Below, piece by piece: positions 54,897 to 63,037 of a stretch of DNA of 64,000 nt. This stretch comes from JALZUV01 sp964654855. GTDB lineage: Bacteria > Pseudomonadota > Alphaproteobacteria > Rickettsiales > JALZUV01. The notes below the pieces were generated by a model, which saw nothing but the letters and a program-made list of their open reading frames with translations, searched no databases and was not told where the DNA came from. A program made the position numbers and the translations under genes. The stretch covers positions 1 through 64,000 of the forward strand of contig CAZZJS010000008.1 of NCBI GenBank assembly GCA_964654855.1, in the 5' to 3' direction. The stretch's first letter is position 1. Each line of letters begins with the position of its first letter.

Positions 54897-55955
54897 TTAA
54901 GAGGCAGCGGCGACTTCTTTTTCCTGCTTGAATGCTGCAGGGCTAACCTTCTTTGCCGTCTTTTTGGCTGGTTTAGCCGCCTTAGAAGCTGTTTTTTTCT
55001 TAGCGGCTTTCTTAACGGTTACAGGTTTTTTCGTCGAGTTTTTCTTTTCTGGCTGAGTGCGCAGCTCATTCACACGCTCATCAACTTTATCAATTTTGAG
55101 CGTTTTGAGTAGATCGCGAACTTCCTGACGCGCGGTAATGTGCGACATAGAAACATTCACATTATTGCTCACGTCCATAATGTCGAGCACTGTAAGGCCT
55201 TGTAGGAAAAGCTCACGGTAAATAACACGCTCGCTAAAGCCCGGTGCAACGCGGAAACCAATACGGCGCGATAGCTCCGTAAGCACTTGGTTCATATAGC
55301 GTTTATTGCGAGCATCAATTGTCGTGAGACGGTTACGCATGACGATCCACTCGATGCTACCACCATCGCGTTTCGCACGGCTAAGCTTTTGTTCCCACAC
55401 CATTTCTGAATAAATAGAAGGGCGAATCACACGCATGGTAGCGCCATCGACCGTCGCCAGAACGTCAAGATCGACGAAACTATCGTTGATCGGTGTAATC
55501 ACTGTATCAGCGTAAGAGTGAGCAAGGCGCGATAAGTACGTATCGTTACCTGGGCTATCAATAACCACAAAGTCATTTTCTTCCATCAAGCGTTCGATAC
55601 CGCCTGTGAAGCGTTCATTTTCGTCTGATTGTGCATCATCTACGATGTTAAACGGGCTCTTCTGAATGACGAGATGGCTAGATTCCGGCAAGCTCACATC
55701 CTGTTTGCGGATAGTGTGCTTACGATTTTCCATATAGCGAGAGAGAGTGCGCTGGCGCGAATCAATATCAATCGTACCGACTTTAAAGCCAAGGCGAAGC
55801 AAGGCCACAATCAGGTGCATGGTAGTGGTCGTTTTACCCGAACCGCCTTTTTCATTTCCCGTTACGATTACGTGTGCACGTTTTTTGTTCAATGCTGGGC
55901 CTGGCGCGGATTTGGTTTCCGTCGCTGCCGCTTTTTTAGAGCTAAATAGTTGCAT
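54897..55955 (-). CDS. mipZ: MipZ, division-site-positioning ParA-like ATPase
   Basis: This 352-aa protein has a deviant Walker A GNEKGGSGKTTTTMHL (about 32), GTIDIDSRQRTLSRYMENR nearby and VVIDSPGNDTYLSRLAHSY. These features define MipZ, which forms a gradient from ParB and blocks FtsZ at the poles in alphaproteobacteria. The C terminus (about 300-352) is a long Lys/Ala-rich tail (KKAAKKKTASKAAKPAKKTA) not normally prominent in MipZ and perhaps DNA binding. Confidence 0.93.
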   Translation of the reverse strand: MQLFSSKKAAATETKSAPGPALNKKRAHVIVTGNEKGGSGKTTTTMHLIVALLRLGFKVGTIDIDSRQRTLSRYMENRKHTIRKQDVSLPESSHLVIQKSPFNIVDDAQSDENERFTGGIERLMEENDFVVIDSPGNDTYLSRLAHSYADTVITPINDSFVDLDVLATVDGATMRVIRPSIYSEMVWEQKLSRAKRDGGSIEWIVMRNRLTTIDARNKRYMNQVLTELSRRIGFRVAPGFSERVIYRELFLQGLTVLDIMDVSNNVNVSMSHITARQEVRDLLKTLKIDKVDERVNELRTQPEKKNSTKKPVTVKKAAKKKTASKAAKPAKKTAKKVSPAAFKQEKEVAAAS

Positions 55956-56049
55956 GTTCCCTCGTCTCGTTTGTCTTTTATATTTTTATTATTAGACAGA
56001 GCCGAAAGTTACGCTATTTTGCGCGGCGAGTAAAGAGGTGGATAAAAAA

Positions 56050-56361
56050 ATGTCTGATGATGTTCCTAAGTTGTTGAAAGTGGTAGTCATATCGGGTGGT
56101 GTGATGCTTTTAGGTGGCTTTTTATGGGTTGGTGCGGTGGTTGCGCAACGCGCGAGCGAAAGTGCGGCTTCGATAGCAGATAAACCGGTAGAAAAGAGAA
56201 TAGAACAAGTGACTGACTGTGCAGAAATTACGCTCCCGCGTTTTTCCGGTGCAAAGGTTGAGTTCAAGCAAGGCGAATGGCACGTGGCTACATCTCGTGA
56301 AATTCGCCGCTATAGTGAGTGTGGTGAGTTATTACAAAAAGCAACTCTTGCGCGAAAATAA
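56050..56361 (+). CDS. Small single-pass membrane protein, unknown
   Basis: This is a 103-aa protein from the ATG giving MSDDVPKLLK; a GTG at 56038 is an alternative. One membrane segment (about 9-33) is followed by a periplasmic-type domain with two cysteines (TDCAEI and SECGEL) that could form a disulfide. It is divergent from mipZ. No family is recognised. Confidence 0.65.
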   Translation: MSDDVPKLLKVVVISGGVMLLGGFLWVGAVVAQRASESAASIADKPVEKRIEQVTDCAEITLPRFSGAKVEFKQGEWHVATSREIRRYSECGELLQKATLARK

Positions 56362-56453
56362 TGACAGTTCATCGCATTTGAGACAAATGTGACAGGTTTT
56401 TTAACCAAACTGTAATCATTTTTTTCACACACAAAAGGTTGGTTTGCCTTTGT

Positions 56454-56873
56454 CTAAATTTTGGATTTTAGGTTGAAGAGGGTAATGGCGGCGTTGGCAG
56501 CATCAGCACCTTTATTCTTTTCATTCACCTTGGCGCGGGCCCAAGCTTGGTCGCGATTCTCAACGGTGAGAATGCCATTACCTATAGGTACTTGGTGGAA
56601 AAGCCCTAAATCCATTAATGCGCGGCTGCTTTCGCCGGCTACTACATCATAATGCGCCGTTTCGCCGCGAATCACGGTACCGAGCGCGATATAGCCTGCA
56701 TAGTTGCCGCTTTCAATGCTATAGCGAATTGCTTGTGGAATCTCGAGCGCACCGGGCACTTCCACTTCATCATAATCATGGCCTGCTGTTTCTAAAGCGG
56801 CTTTCGCGCCTTTGAGTAATTCATCTGCCAGGTCGCGGTAGAAATTCCCGCTTACAATCAAAAATTTAGTCAT
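56454..56873 (-). CDS. ribH: 6,7-dimethyl-8-ribityllumazine synthase
   Basis: This 139-aa protein has VEVPGALEIPQAIRY, the catalytic loop ALGTVIRGETAHYDVV with the key His, and PIGNGILTVENRDQAWARA, all RibH hallmarks. It condenses the pyrimidine amine with 3,4-dihydroxybutanone phosphate in riboflavin synthesis. Other rib genes are not in the window, and nusB is not next to it. Confidence 0.95.
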   Translation of the reverse strand: MTKFLIVSGNFYRDLADELLKGAKAALETAGHDYDEVEVPGALEIPQAIRYSIESGNYAGYIALGTVIRGETAHYDVVAGESSRALMDLGLFHQVPIGNGILTVENRDQAWARAKVNEKNKGADAANAAITLFNLKSKI

Positions 56874-56909
56874 GAGGAGGCTTTACGGCTTTCTCCGTAT
56901 AATTCCAAG

Positions 56910-57263
56910 CTAAAAACGTCTTTTACGTTCGGCACGCCATTTCAGGCTTTGTTCATCTAGCGGTTCCAGCGGGCGGGCGCCAGTGACCATATCTTCAGCC
57001 AGATAGACGGCCTTGCGTAGCTGAGCTTCTGATAAGTGCATGATGGCGGGTTCTTTAAGCTTGTCATACCATACGCCTTTGCAGACATGATCTAGGATAA
57101 TGCGCTGAAAAGCGGCAGTTTCGTCTACTTCCCAGCCCCGCTGAGAGGCTATCTCCGGTAAATCCTCATCGGTTGCCTGCCAGTAGCGTTTACGCAAGCT
57201 TTCCATGCGCATCTGCTTGTTCTCACGGCGTTTTGTCGCTTTCTCATTGTCAGTCAAACTCAT
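56910..57263 (-). CDS. Conserved hypothetical protein
   Basis: This is a 117-aa protein from the ATG giving MSLTDNEKATKRRENKQ; a longer frame to 57302 overlaps the divergent scoB start. A basic helical N terminus is followed by AFQRIILDHVCKGVWYDKL, a MHLSEAQLRKAVYLAEDMV helix and SLKWRAERKRRF. I recall similar uncharacterised alphaproteobacterial proteins but no function. 36 bp upstream of ribH. Confidence 0.6.
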   Translation of the reverse strand: MSLTDNEKATKRRENKQMRMESLRKRYWQATDEDLPEIASQRGWEVDETAAFQRIILDHVCKGVWYDKLKEPAIMHLSEAQLRKAVYLAEDMVTGARPLEPLDEQSLKWRAERKRRF

Positions 57264-57281
57264 AACGGTTAAACCCATAGC

Positions 57282-57929
57282 ATGGCTTGGACACGTGAAC
57301 AAATGGCACAGCGCGCGGCCGAAGAATTGCGCGATGGATATTATGTGAATCTGGGGATTGGTATGCCCACACTAGTGGCGAACTATATTCCCGATGGAAT
57401 GAGTGTGACACTACATTCAGAAAACGGCATGCTAGGCATGGGGCCTTTCCCTTATTCCGATCAGGTGGATGCCGATTTGATTAATGCCGGCAAGCAAACT
57501 ATTTCGCAATTGCCTGAGTCTGTCTATTTTGATTCGGCAGAATCTTTCGCGATGATCCGCGGTGGGCATATTGATTTGACAATTCTAGGTGCACTAGAAG
57601 TAGCGCAGAACGGTGATCTTGCCAATTGGATGATTCCCGGCAAGATGGTCAAAGGCATGGGCGGCGCGATGGATTTAGTCGCTGGCGTGAAGAAGATCGT
57701 TGTGTTGATGGATCATAATGCCAAAGATGGCTCGCCCAAATTGGTGAAAGAATGCGCTTTGCCGCTTACGGGCACGCAAGTGGTGAATATGATTATCACC
57801 GATATGGGTGTGTTTGACATTGTGGACGGTAAATTGCGTCTGGTGGAATTAGCTGAAGGGGTGAGCGAAGCTGAAATTCGCGAATGTACCGAGGCAAATT
57901 ACGTGACGGCTTTGTCTGAGGCTGCTTAA
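57282..57929 (+). CDS. scoB: 3-oxoacid CoA-transferase subunit B
   Basis: This 215-aa protein has YYVNLGIGMPTLVANYIP and the catalytic Glu in LHSENGMLGMGPFP, then GGHIDLTILGALEV and MGGAMDLVAGVKK. Subunit B of SCOT/AtoA types moves CoA between succinate and acetoacetate. Subunit A is not adjacent (the neighbour reads the other way), which is unusual. Confidence 0.93.
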   Translation: MAWTREQMAQRAAEELRDGYYVNLGIGMPTLVANYIPDGMSVTLHSENGMLGMGPFPYSDQVDADLINAGKQTISQLPESVYFDSAESFAMIRGGHIDLTILGALEVAQNGDLANWMIPGKMVKGMGGAMDLVAGVKKIVVLMDHNAKDGSPKLVKECALPLTGTQVVNMIITDMGVFDIVDGKLRLVELAEGVSEAEIRECTEANYVTALSEAA

Positions 57930-58729
57930 TAGTTGAGAATAAACCCTGCATCAAATGCAGAAAACCCTAATAACACACCGATGATTTGGAATAATATCCG
58001 GTGGTAGACATAATAATGCATCGTATTGCGCGCGGTGAATCGAACAATGTAGTTCAGAATACCGCTTTGAGGTGCCCATCTACTTGGTTTGACTTCAAAA
58101 TGGTAAAGTACCCATACGGTGTAAAACGTTCCGATGACCATAAAAGCATTTTGGAAGATATTAAATTCAAACCATAATAGCTGGTAACCCAAAAATAACA
58201 GGGTGGTTAGAATCGTAAATGCAATTAAGTCTCGGCTATATAGTTTTCGGCGAATCATATCGCCCATAATAGCGAAGCAGACGCCCAACGTGCCATATTC
58301 AAAAAGCATAGTGCTGGGAAGTGAGAGCATTATACAGGCAATAAAAATATCAAAGGGGCGCTTATCAATAGTGCCACGATCTTTTAGCCAAAAAACGATA
58401 TATCGGCAGATAACAATGCTTATGAGTACGTTTAAAGGGAATATGCCGCCGCCGGTTAGGTAATTAATGATTGCCAAACCAATGGCAAGCCAAATGATTT
58501 CACCGCCCAAAACGCGTGATTGAGAATAGCCTGCAAGAAAGAACCACATCGGTACACAAATACGGCCAATAGCCCTTAGCCATTCAGCATTCTCATCCAT
58601 GAGATAAGCACCAATATGGTCGATTGTCATAATGACCAAGGCAATAAATTTTAGCCAATCATAGCTATTTACAGCCGAACCGTAGCGCGAAGCGCGTTTA
58701 TGCATGTCGGTGAGGTTAGAAAACTGCAT
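57926..58729 (-). CDS. TraX family membrane protein
   Basis: This 267-aa protein has SYDWLKFIALVIMTIDHIGA and IGRICVPMWFFLAGYSQ, the TraX signature, with about eight membrane segments. TraX acetylates F pilin, but chromosomal homologues act as unknown acyltransferases. Six bp downstream of the RidA gene, convergent by 4 bp with scoB. An isolated pilin gene lies 0.7 kb away. Confidence 0.85.
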   Translation of the reverse strand: MQFSNLTDMHKRASRYGSAVNSYDWLKFIALVIMTIDHIGAYLMDENAEWLRAIGRICVPMWFFLAGYSQSRVLGGEIIWLAIGLAIINYLTGGGIFPLNVLISIVICRYIVFWLKDRGTIDKRPFDIFIACIMLSLPSTMLFEYGTLGVCFAIMGDMIRRKLYSRDLIAFTILTTLLFLGYQLLWFEFNIFQNAFMVIGTFYTVWVLYHFEVKPSRWAPQSGILNYIVRFTARNTMHYYVYHRILFQIIGVLLGFSAFDAGFILNY

Positions 58730-58735
58730 TAGAAT

Positions 58736-59209
58736 TTATCCTTCAATTACAAACATGCCATCGACCTCTACGGCCACGCCAAAAGGTAGCTGTGCGGTAT
58801 TGACGGCAAAACGGGCATGTCTGCCTGCCTCTTCGCCGAAAATCTCTTTGAATAGAGTCGAAACGCCATTTGCGACGGCAGGAGCATCGGTAAAATCTTC
58901 CGTAGAATTGACAAAAACTCCTAAACGCAGCGTTTTCTTCACTTTATTGAGATCTCCACCACAAGCATTTTTTAGATGATAGAGTAAACTTAATCCGCAA
59001 AGCCGAGCACATTCTTGCCCTTCTTCAACTGAGAAGTCTTTGCCCAGCTTGCCAATATGGCTTAATTCGCCATTTTGCATTGGTAGTTGGCCAGAAATGG
59101 TCACGATACCATTATGCTCAGTATATGGCACATAAGCCGCACCCGGTGCTATTTTTGCCTCAGGCAGGGTGATTCCTAATGATTCAATTTTAGCTGTTAT
59201 GCTGGACAT
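58736..59209 (-). CDS. RidA family protein (long type)
   Basis: This 157-aa protein has GIVTISGQLPMQNGELSHIG, QECARLCGLSLLYHLKN, RLGVFVNSTEDFTDAPAVANG and GRHARFAVNTAQLPFGVAVEV. It is the extended YjgF/RidA subgroup; classic members deaminate reactive enamines, though the subgroup lacks the usual C-terminal Arg context, so the substrate is unclear. It likely forms an operon with TraX. Confidence 0.9.
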   Translation of the reverse strand: MSSITAKIESLGITLPEAKIAPGAAYVPYTEHNGIVTISGQLPMQNGELSHIGKLGKDFSVEEGQECARLCGLSLLYHLKNACGGDLNKVKKTLRLGVFVNSTEDFTDAPAVANGVSTLFKEIFGEEAGRHARFAVNTAQLPFGVAVEVDGMFVIEG

Positions 59210-59398
59210 GGTACGCTCCTAATTGGTTTAGATTAATAGTTTATTAGGTTTTTAACATTAGGTTGAGAGTAGATAAACGGTAAAATGACAATTCTAAGAC
59301 AAACTCAAACTATCTAGGTTTTTGTCATGAGACTGTCACATTGCTGTGCTAGAGCTTAAATGTTAAAGCAATTATTTTAAGGATGCGAGGAGTATAAA

Positions 59399-59806
59399 AT
59401 GAACGCAAATACATATACAAACGAAACAATAGAAATGCTATGGCGCGGTACGCTAGCCATTGCAGCGGTAGCTATTTTTGCCATGCTACCATTAGAAGTA
59501 TTGGCAACAACAGATAGAGGTGCTGGTACAGCACTGGATAATGTTCTCTGTAACATTGTCAGTTTCTTCACCGGTGCAGTAGGTAAAGGTATCGCGACGA
59601 TTGCCTTGATTATCATTGGTATTGGTGCACTTATGGGTAAAATCTCATGGGGTATGGCCCTTATCGTAGCGCTAGGTATTGCGCTCGTATTCGGTGCAAC
59701 CACATTGGTAGATGCGCTTGGTGCAAGTGAAGGTGGCACGACCAGTAGTGGTTTAGGTGCTTCAGATTGTACTACTGGTGGTTACGGTATCGAGGGTGTT
59801 ACTTGA
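59399..59806 (+). CDS. VirB2/TrbC-like pilin
   Basis: This 135-aa protein has a long signal region (about 18-37, cut after VLA), then two hydrophobic helices (about 62-79 and 84-104) joined by a short KISW loop, and a Gly/Thr/Ser tail. This is the VirB2/TrbC type IV secretion pilin layout. A cysteine in NVLCNIVSF and one in ASDCTTGG could pair. No virB genes are near, and it has its own terminator. GCGAGGAG precedes the ATG. Confidence 0.8.
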   Translation: MNANTYTNETIEMLWRGTLAIAAVAIFAMLPLEVLATTDRGAGTALDNVLCNIVSFFTGAVGKGIATIALIIIGIGALMGKISWGMALIVALGIALVFGATTLVDALGASEGGTTSSGLGASDCTTGGYGIEGVT

Positions 59807-59831
59807 TTTAACCTTGATAACCAAACAGGAA

Positions 59832-59860
59832 AGCCCTGCCTCACGGCGGGGCTTTTTTGT
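59832..59860 (+). terminator. Terminator of the pilin gene
   Basis: AGCCCTGCC pairs with GGCGGGGCT (one G-U pair) around TCAC, followed by TTTTTTG. This is a classic rho-independent terminator 26 bp after the pilin stop. Confidence 0.9.
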
Positions 59861-59917
59861 TGCCGTATTTTTGCTCAAAGATTGTCACAAAAGCTTAACA
59901 CTTCATTTATCCACAAG

Positions 59918-59926
59918 TGGTATAAT
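59918..59926 (+). promoter_or_regulatory. Extended -10 promoter of the 451-aa gene
   Basis: TGG TATAAT is a consensus -10 with a TGn extension. No good -35 lies 17 bp before it, fitting extended -10 use. Start would be near 59933, 35 bp before the ATG. Confidence 0.5.
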
Positions 59927-59967
59927 TTATGAATAGAAAAATATTGATGAAATTAAGAAGGTAGATC

Positions 59968-61323
59968 ATGGTAGGATTTGATGATTTTAAACAAGGACTA
60001 AGAGGTGCAATAACAACCTATGGATTGACCGCAGCCATGACTTTTGGCGGTGCAGCGGGAGCTTTATCAAATACAACGGCACCTGCTGATCTTAACAATG
60101 TAGATGCGAAGCATATCTTAATTAATCAAGGCGATCCAATTAAAGGTCTGCAAAAAGGGTCACTAGAATATCTTTATGCTGAGGCGATGATTTTGCATGA
60201 AGCAGGAAAAGAAGATTTATTGGAATATATCTTTAATGAAATTAGGGAAAAAGAAAAAGCAGAGAGCATCACAGAAGCCGAAAGGGAAGGTGCCAAGAAA
60301 AAAGCAAGCGAATCTGTGGATTGGGATAATCTAAAATATGCAGATATTGAAGACGTTGTAGAAGACGTTAAAGAGCGTTCTGAAACAAAAGTTATTTCGG
60401 CTGCTGATATCGCGGCGGTTAATGAAGCACAGCAAGATGCTGCCCCTGTAGCTCCAGAAAAAACATATAATGATCAAGCTTACGGTGAGGCTGAAGAGCC
60501 TGCTTCTACTATGACTTATCAAGCAGAGCCCCATAAAGATGATGTGGTTGTGAAGGAAGGAAAAACTTACGATTTATCAAAATATAAGAAACAAACGACC
60601 TTTTACATCCCTGCGGGTGTGAGTGCAAAATTTGAGAATGCATTTTTTGATGCACATACTTTTAAAACTGGAACGCAAAGGTTAGGCTTTGTCGAAGGTG
60701 GTAGGGACGGTGACTTTGCCTATGTTGTTCGTGATGATCAAGGTCGAAGCAAAGGAGTGATAAGCTTTAATAATGCAAAAATGAGCAAAGCATTTTCTGA
60801 TATTTCTCGTCAAAAAAGGAGAGATTCAAATATAAGTGATGAATTGGAAAATCTAGGTGAACAAGCGGGCAAGGTGATAACACGTCAGCAGACAATAGAT
60901 GCTGCAGCGGACAAAGTGGTACCCTCTTTCTTAGGACAAGTTCTCAGTTGGGCTGGCAAAAACAAACGTGAGTTCGAAAATGAATTTGAAAGAGCGGATC
61001 CTGCTAAAGCTGAAAGCGCCCGTCTTGCTTTCCGTACACAGAATGGAGATATTCCAGAAATCTTACCTGATAAAGAAGCAAAAAAACCAATAATTGGGAA
61101 TTCTCAAGGCTCAATCGATGTGGAAAAGATCTTAAATAAAGGTGATGATACCTATCGTGGTTTGGTTGATGGCAGTTATGAAGCGCAATATACTGCAGTG
61201 AATGTTGCCCAGATTCAGCAGAAAGAGCCAGAAAAAGGTAAGTGGCAAAAGTTACATGAAGCTAAGGAAGCCAAGAAAGCTGAAAGCCAAAAGTCATCGG
61301 ATTATTTCCGAGGAATGTCCTAA
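59968..61323 (+). CDS. Unknown protein, pilin neighbour
   Basis: This 451-aa protein has a short hydrophobic, glycine-rich stretch near the N terminus (TYGLTAAMTFGGAAGAL) that could be a weak membrane or secretion signal. It is followed by acidic helical and disordered parts, a more globular centre (about 195-260: KYKKQTTFYIPAGVSAKFEN and EGGRDGDFAYVVRDDQ) and a helical Lys/Glu-rich tail. No known domain. It has an own promoter and an AAGGTAG ribosome binding site. Confidence 0.6.
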   Translation: MVGFDDFKQGLRGAITTYGLTAAMTFGGAAGALSNTTAPADLNNVDAKHILINQGDPIKGLQKGSLEYLYAEAMILHEAGKEDLLEYIFNEIREKEKAESITEAEREGAKKKASESVDWDNLKYADIEDVVEDVKERSETKVISAADIAAVNEAQQDAAPVAPEKTYNDQAYGEAEEPASTMTYQAEPHKDDVVVKEGKTYDLSKYKKQTTFYIPAGVSAKFENAFFDAHTFKTGTQRLGFVEGGRDGDFAYVVRDDQGRSKGVISFNNAKMSKAFSDISRQKRRDSNISDELENLGEQAGKVITRQQTIDAAADKVVPSFLGQVLSWAGKNKREFENEFERADPAKAESARLAFRTQNGDIPEILPDKEAKKPIIGNSQGSIDVEKILNKGDDTYRGLVDGSYEAQYTAVNVAQIQQKEPEKGKWQKLHEAKEAKKAESQKSSDYFRGMS

Positions 61324-61326
61324 AAA

Positions 61327-62028
61327 TCACTGCACGCAGTGGATATTGACAATCATCTCGCTGGCCATGCGCTCTAAATAGCCTTGGCCATGCTGTAGCG
61401 CCGAATGCATCGTCACCGTATAGACATTCTCACCTTCTAGGAAATTCCATAAATGCGGCAAGCTGATTGCGAGATCGCTATTGCCCATATTTTCCACACG
61501 GCCGCTAATGACGTTGGTGCGTGTAAGTTGCGCTTTACCCATGACTACGCCAATCACATTGCCGCTTCTATCGAGTAAGGGGCCGCCACTATTACCTTGG
61601 CGCGCAGAATCTTCAAATTGCACCCAGCGGTCGCTGCCCATCGGGCCGATTGTATCTTTCACTTTGGAATGACTCACTTTGTAAATGCCGGTTTGCCCAT
61701 GCTTTTCGGGATAGCCAATCACGAGGAGCTTCTCGCCTTTACGAATCGGAATGCCTTTCTCACGGATGGGTGCAACACGGGGAGGGATCGTACTGGTCTT
61801 TAGCAAGGCAAGGTCAATATCCGCATCGACCTTAATAACTTTTGCTTGTGTCGGGTTAACGGCCCCACGAATCCGCACTGTATCGCAGCCTTTCACCACA
61901 TGCTCATTGGTGATAATATGCCCAGCTTTGCTTATGAAAAACCCTGTGCCAGATTTATAATATTGCTGCGCCTGAGCGGGAAAGGCCAAAAGCGCGAGGA
62001 TGCCGAGTGTATATAATGGGTGTTTCAT
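61327..62028 (-). CDS. Secreted trypsin-like serine protease (S1C type)
   Basis: This is a 233-aa protein with a signal peptide (1-20, cut after AQA). The catalytic triad is His in IITNEHVVKG, Asp in VDADIDLALLK and Ser in ARQGNSGGPLLD. There is no PDZ domain, so it is shorter than DegP. A periplasmic protein-quality or processing role is inferred. It is third in the clpA-unknown-protease run (34-bp gap). Confidence 0.9.
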   Translation of the reverse strand: MKHPLYTLGILALLAFPAQAQQYYKSGTGFFISKAGHIITNEHVVKGCDTVRIRGAVNPTQAKVIKVDADIDLALLKTSTIPPRVAPIREKGIPIRKGEKLLVIGYPEKHGQTGIYKVSHSKVKDTIGPMGSDRWVQFEDSARQGNSGGPLLDRSGNVIGVVMGKAQLTRTNVISGRVENMGNSDLAISLPHLWNFLEGENVYTVTMHSALQHGQGYLERMASEMIVNIHCVQ

Positions 62029-62062
62029 TATTTCAGTATATCCTAGTTATTGGTCATTTTGA

Positions 62063-63025
62063 TTAAAGGGCTCTCTCTTTATCAGAGAACTGCTCTTTCC
62101 CATTCTCTAAGACAGATCGTATACAGGCAGTAATGATACCACCCTTTTGATCCATTCGCTCTGCTTTTTCTAGAAGCGTTTCCATTGTTGCTCGTGTTCT
62201 CTTTGCATCTGGATGGCCAATCGCTTTTGCGCAGCTTTTAACATGCTCAACGAGTGTATTTACGAAGGATTCCTTATCTGTAGCCATGCTAAAGCATTGA
62301 TCAATAATTTGTTTTGCATTCATTTCTTCAAGCACGATAGGCTTACCCGGTGCTACATATGCAGTTTTTTTGACAGGAGGCTCTAGTTTAGTAATGGTAG
62401 GCTTAGGTTCTATTGGCTTGAGCGCAGGTATGCTTTTTTTCTTTTGCTCGGGTTTTGGTGGAATCTTCACATCAAAGCCAATAGAGCGTTCAATCTTGGC
62501 TAAAATTTGTTCGGCACTTGGAAGTTTTTCATCTTCTTGGCTGCACCAGGGAACCTCTTTTTTTAGAAGTTTTAGGAATTTTTTATTTTCCTGTGTGACG
62601 ATATGTTTTTTAGTTGTTCCCGCAAGCCTTTCTTGGTTCTTTTCCACAATGAATTTGGTGGTGATCGCAACGATTGGTTTTTCTTTTAAGAGCGCTTCAA
62701 TCAACCCTTCCCCTGTTGCATTATCTGTGGGCATGAAATTGTGATCAGGGGCTTCTGCTGCGGCAGGTTTTGAAAGTGGCAACGTTTGATGGCGATTAAA
62801 AAATCGTTTGAGCTGTGTTTTAATTATTGAGGCTTCTGTTTTGCTATAACCATTCTCAAGCAGTGTAAGGGTGAACTCCCAGTCTTTGACTGTATCTGTG
62901 CCTTTAACCCCAAACCCTCGGTTGCGATTCGCAAAGGCATAAGCCTGTCGCGCTATTTCACCCTCTTTAGCTTCTAATGCTTTATAGGTAATATAACCGG
63001 TTCTTTTTTCTAGGCTTTTAGCCAT
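62063..63025 (-). CDS. Unknown protein downstream of clpA
   Basis: This 320-aa soluble protein has a basic N terminus, a proline/lysine-rich linker (about 195-240: PPKPEQKKKSIPALKPIEPK) and a helical C-terminal domain. No recognised motif. It is 12 bp after the clpA stop, so it is likely cotranscribed; a link to protease function is not shown by the sequence. Confidence 0.65.
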   Translation of the reverse strand: MAKSLEKRTGYITYKALEAKEGEIARQAYAFANRNRGFGVKGTDTVKDWEFTLTLLENGYSKTEASIIKTQLKRFFNRHQTLPLSKPAAAEAPDHNFMPTDNATGEGLIEALLKEKPIVAITTKFIVEKNQERLAGTTKKHIVTQENKKFLKLLKKEVPWCSQEDEKLPSAEQILAKIERSIGFDVKIPPKPEQKKKSIPALKPIEPKPTITKLEPPVKKTAYVAPGKPIVLEEMNAKQIIDQCFSMATDKESFVNTLVEHVKSCAKAIGHPDAKRTRATMETLLEKAERMDQKGGIITACIRSVLENGKEQFSDKERAL

Positions 63026-63037
63026 CCAGCAACCTGA

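Noticed and set aside
59377..59739. 120-aa frame antisense to the pilin gene
   Set aside because: Shadow of the pilin hydrophobic helices, with no start signal.
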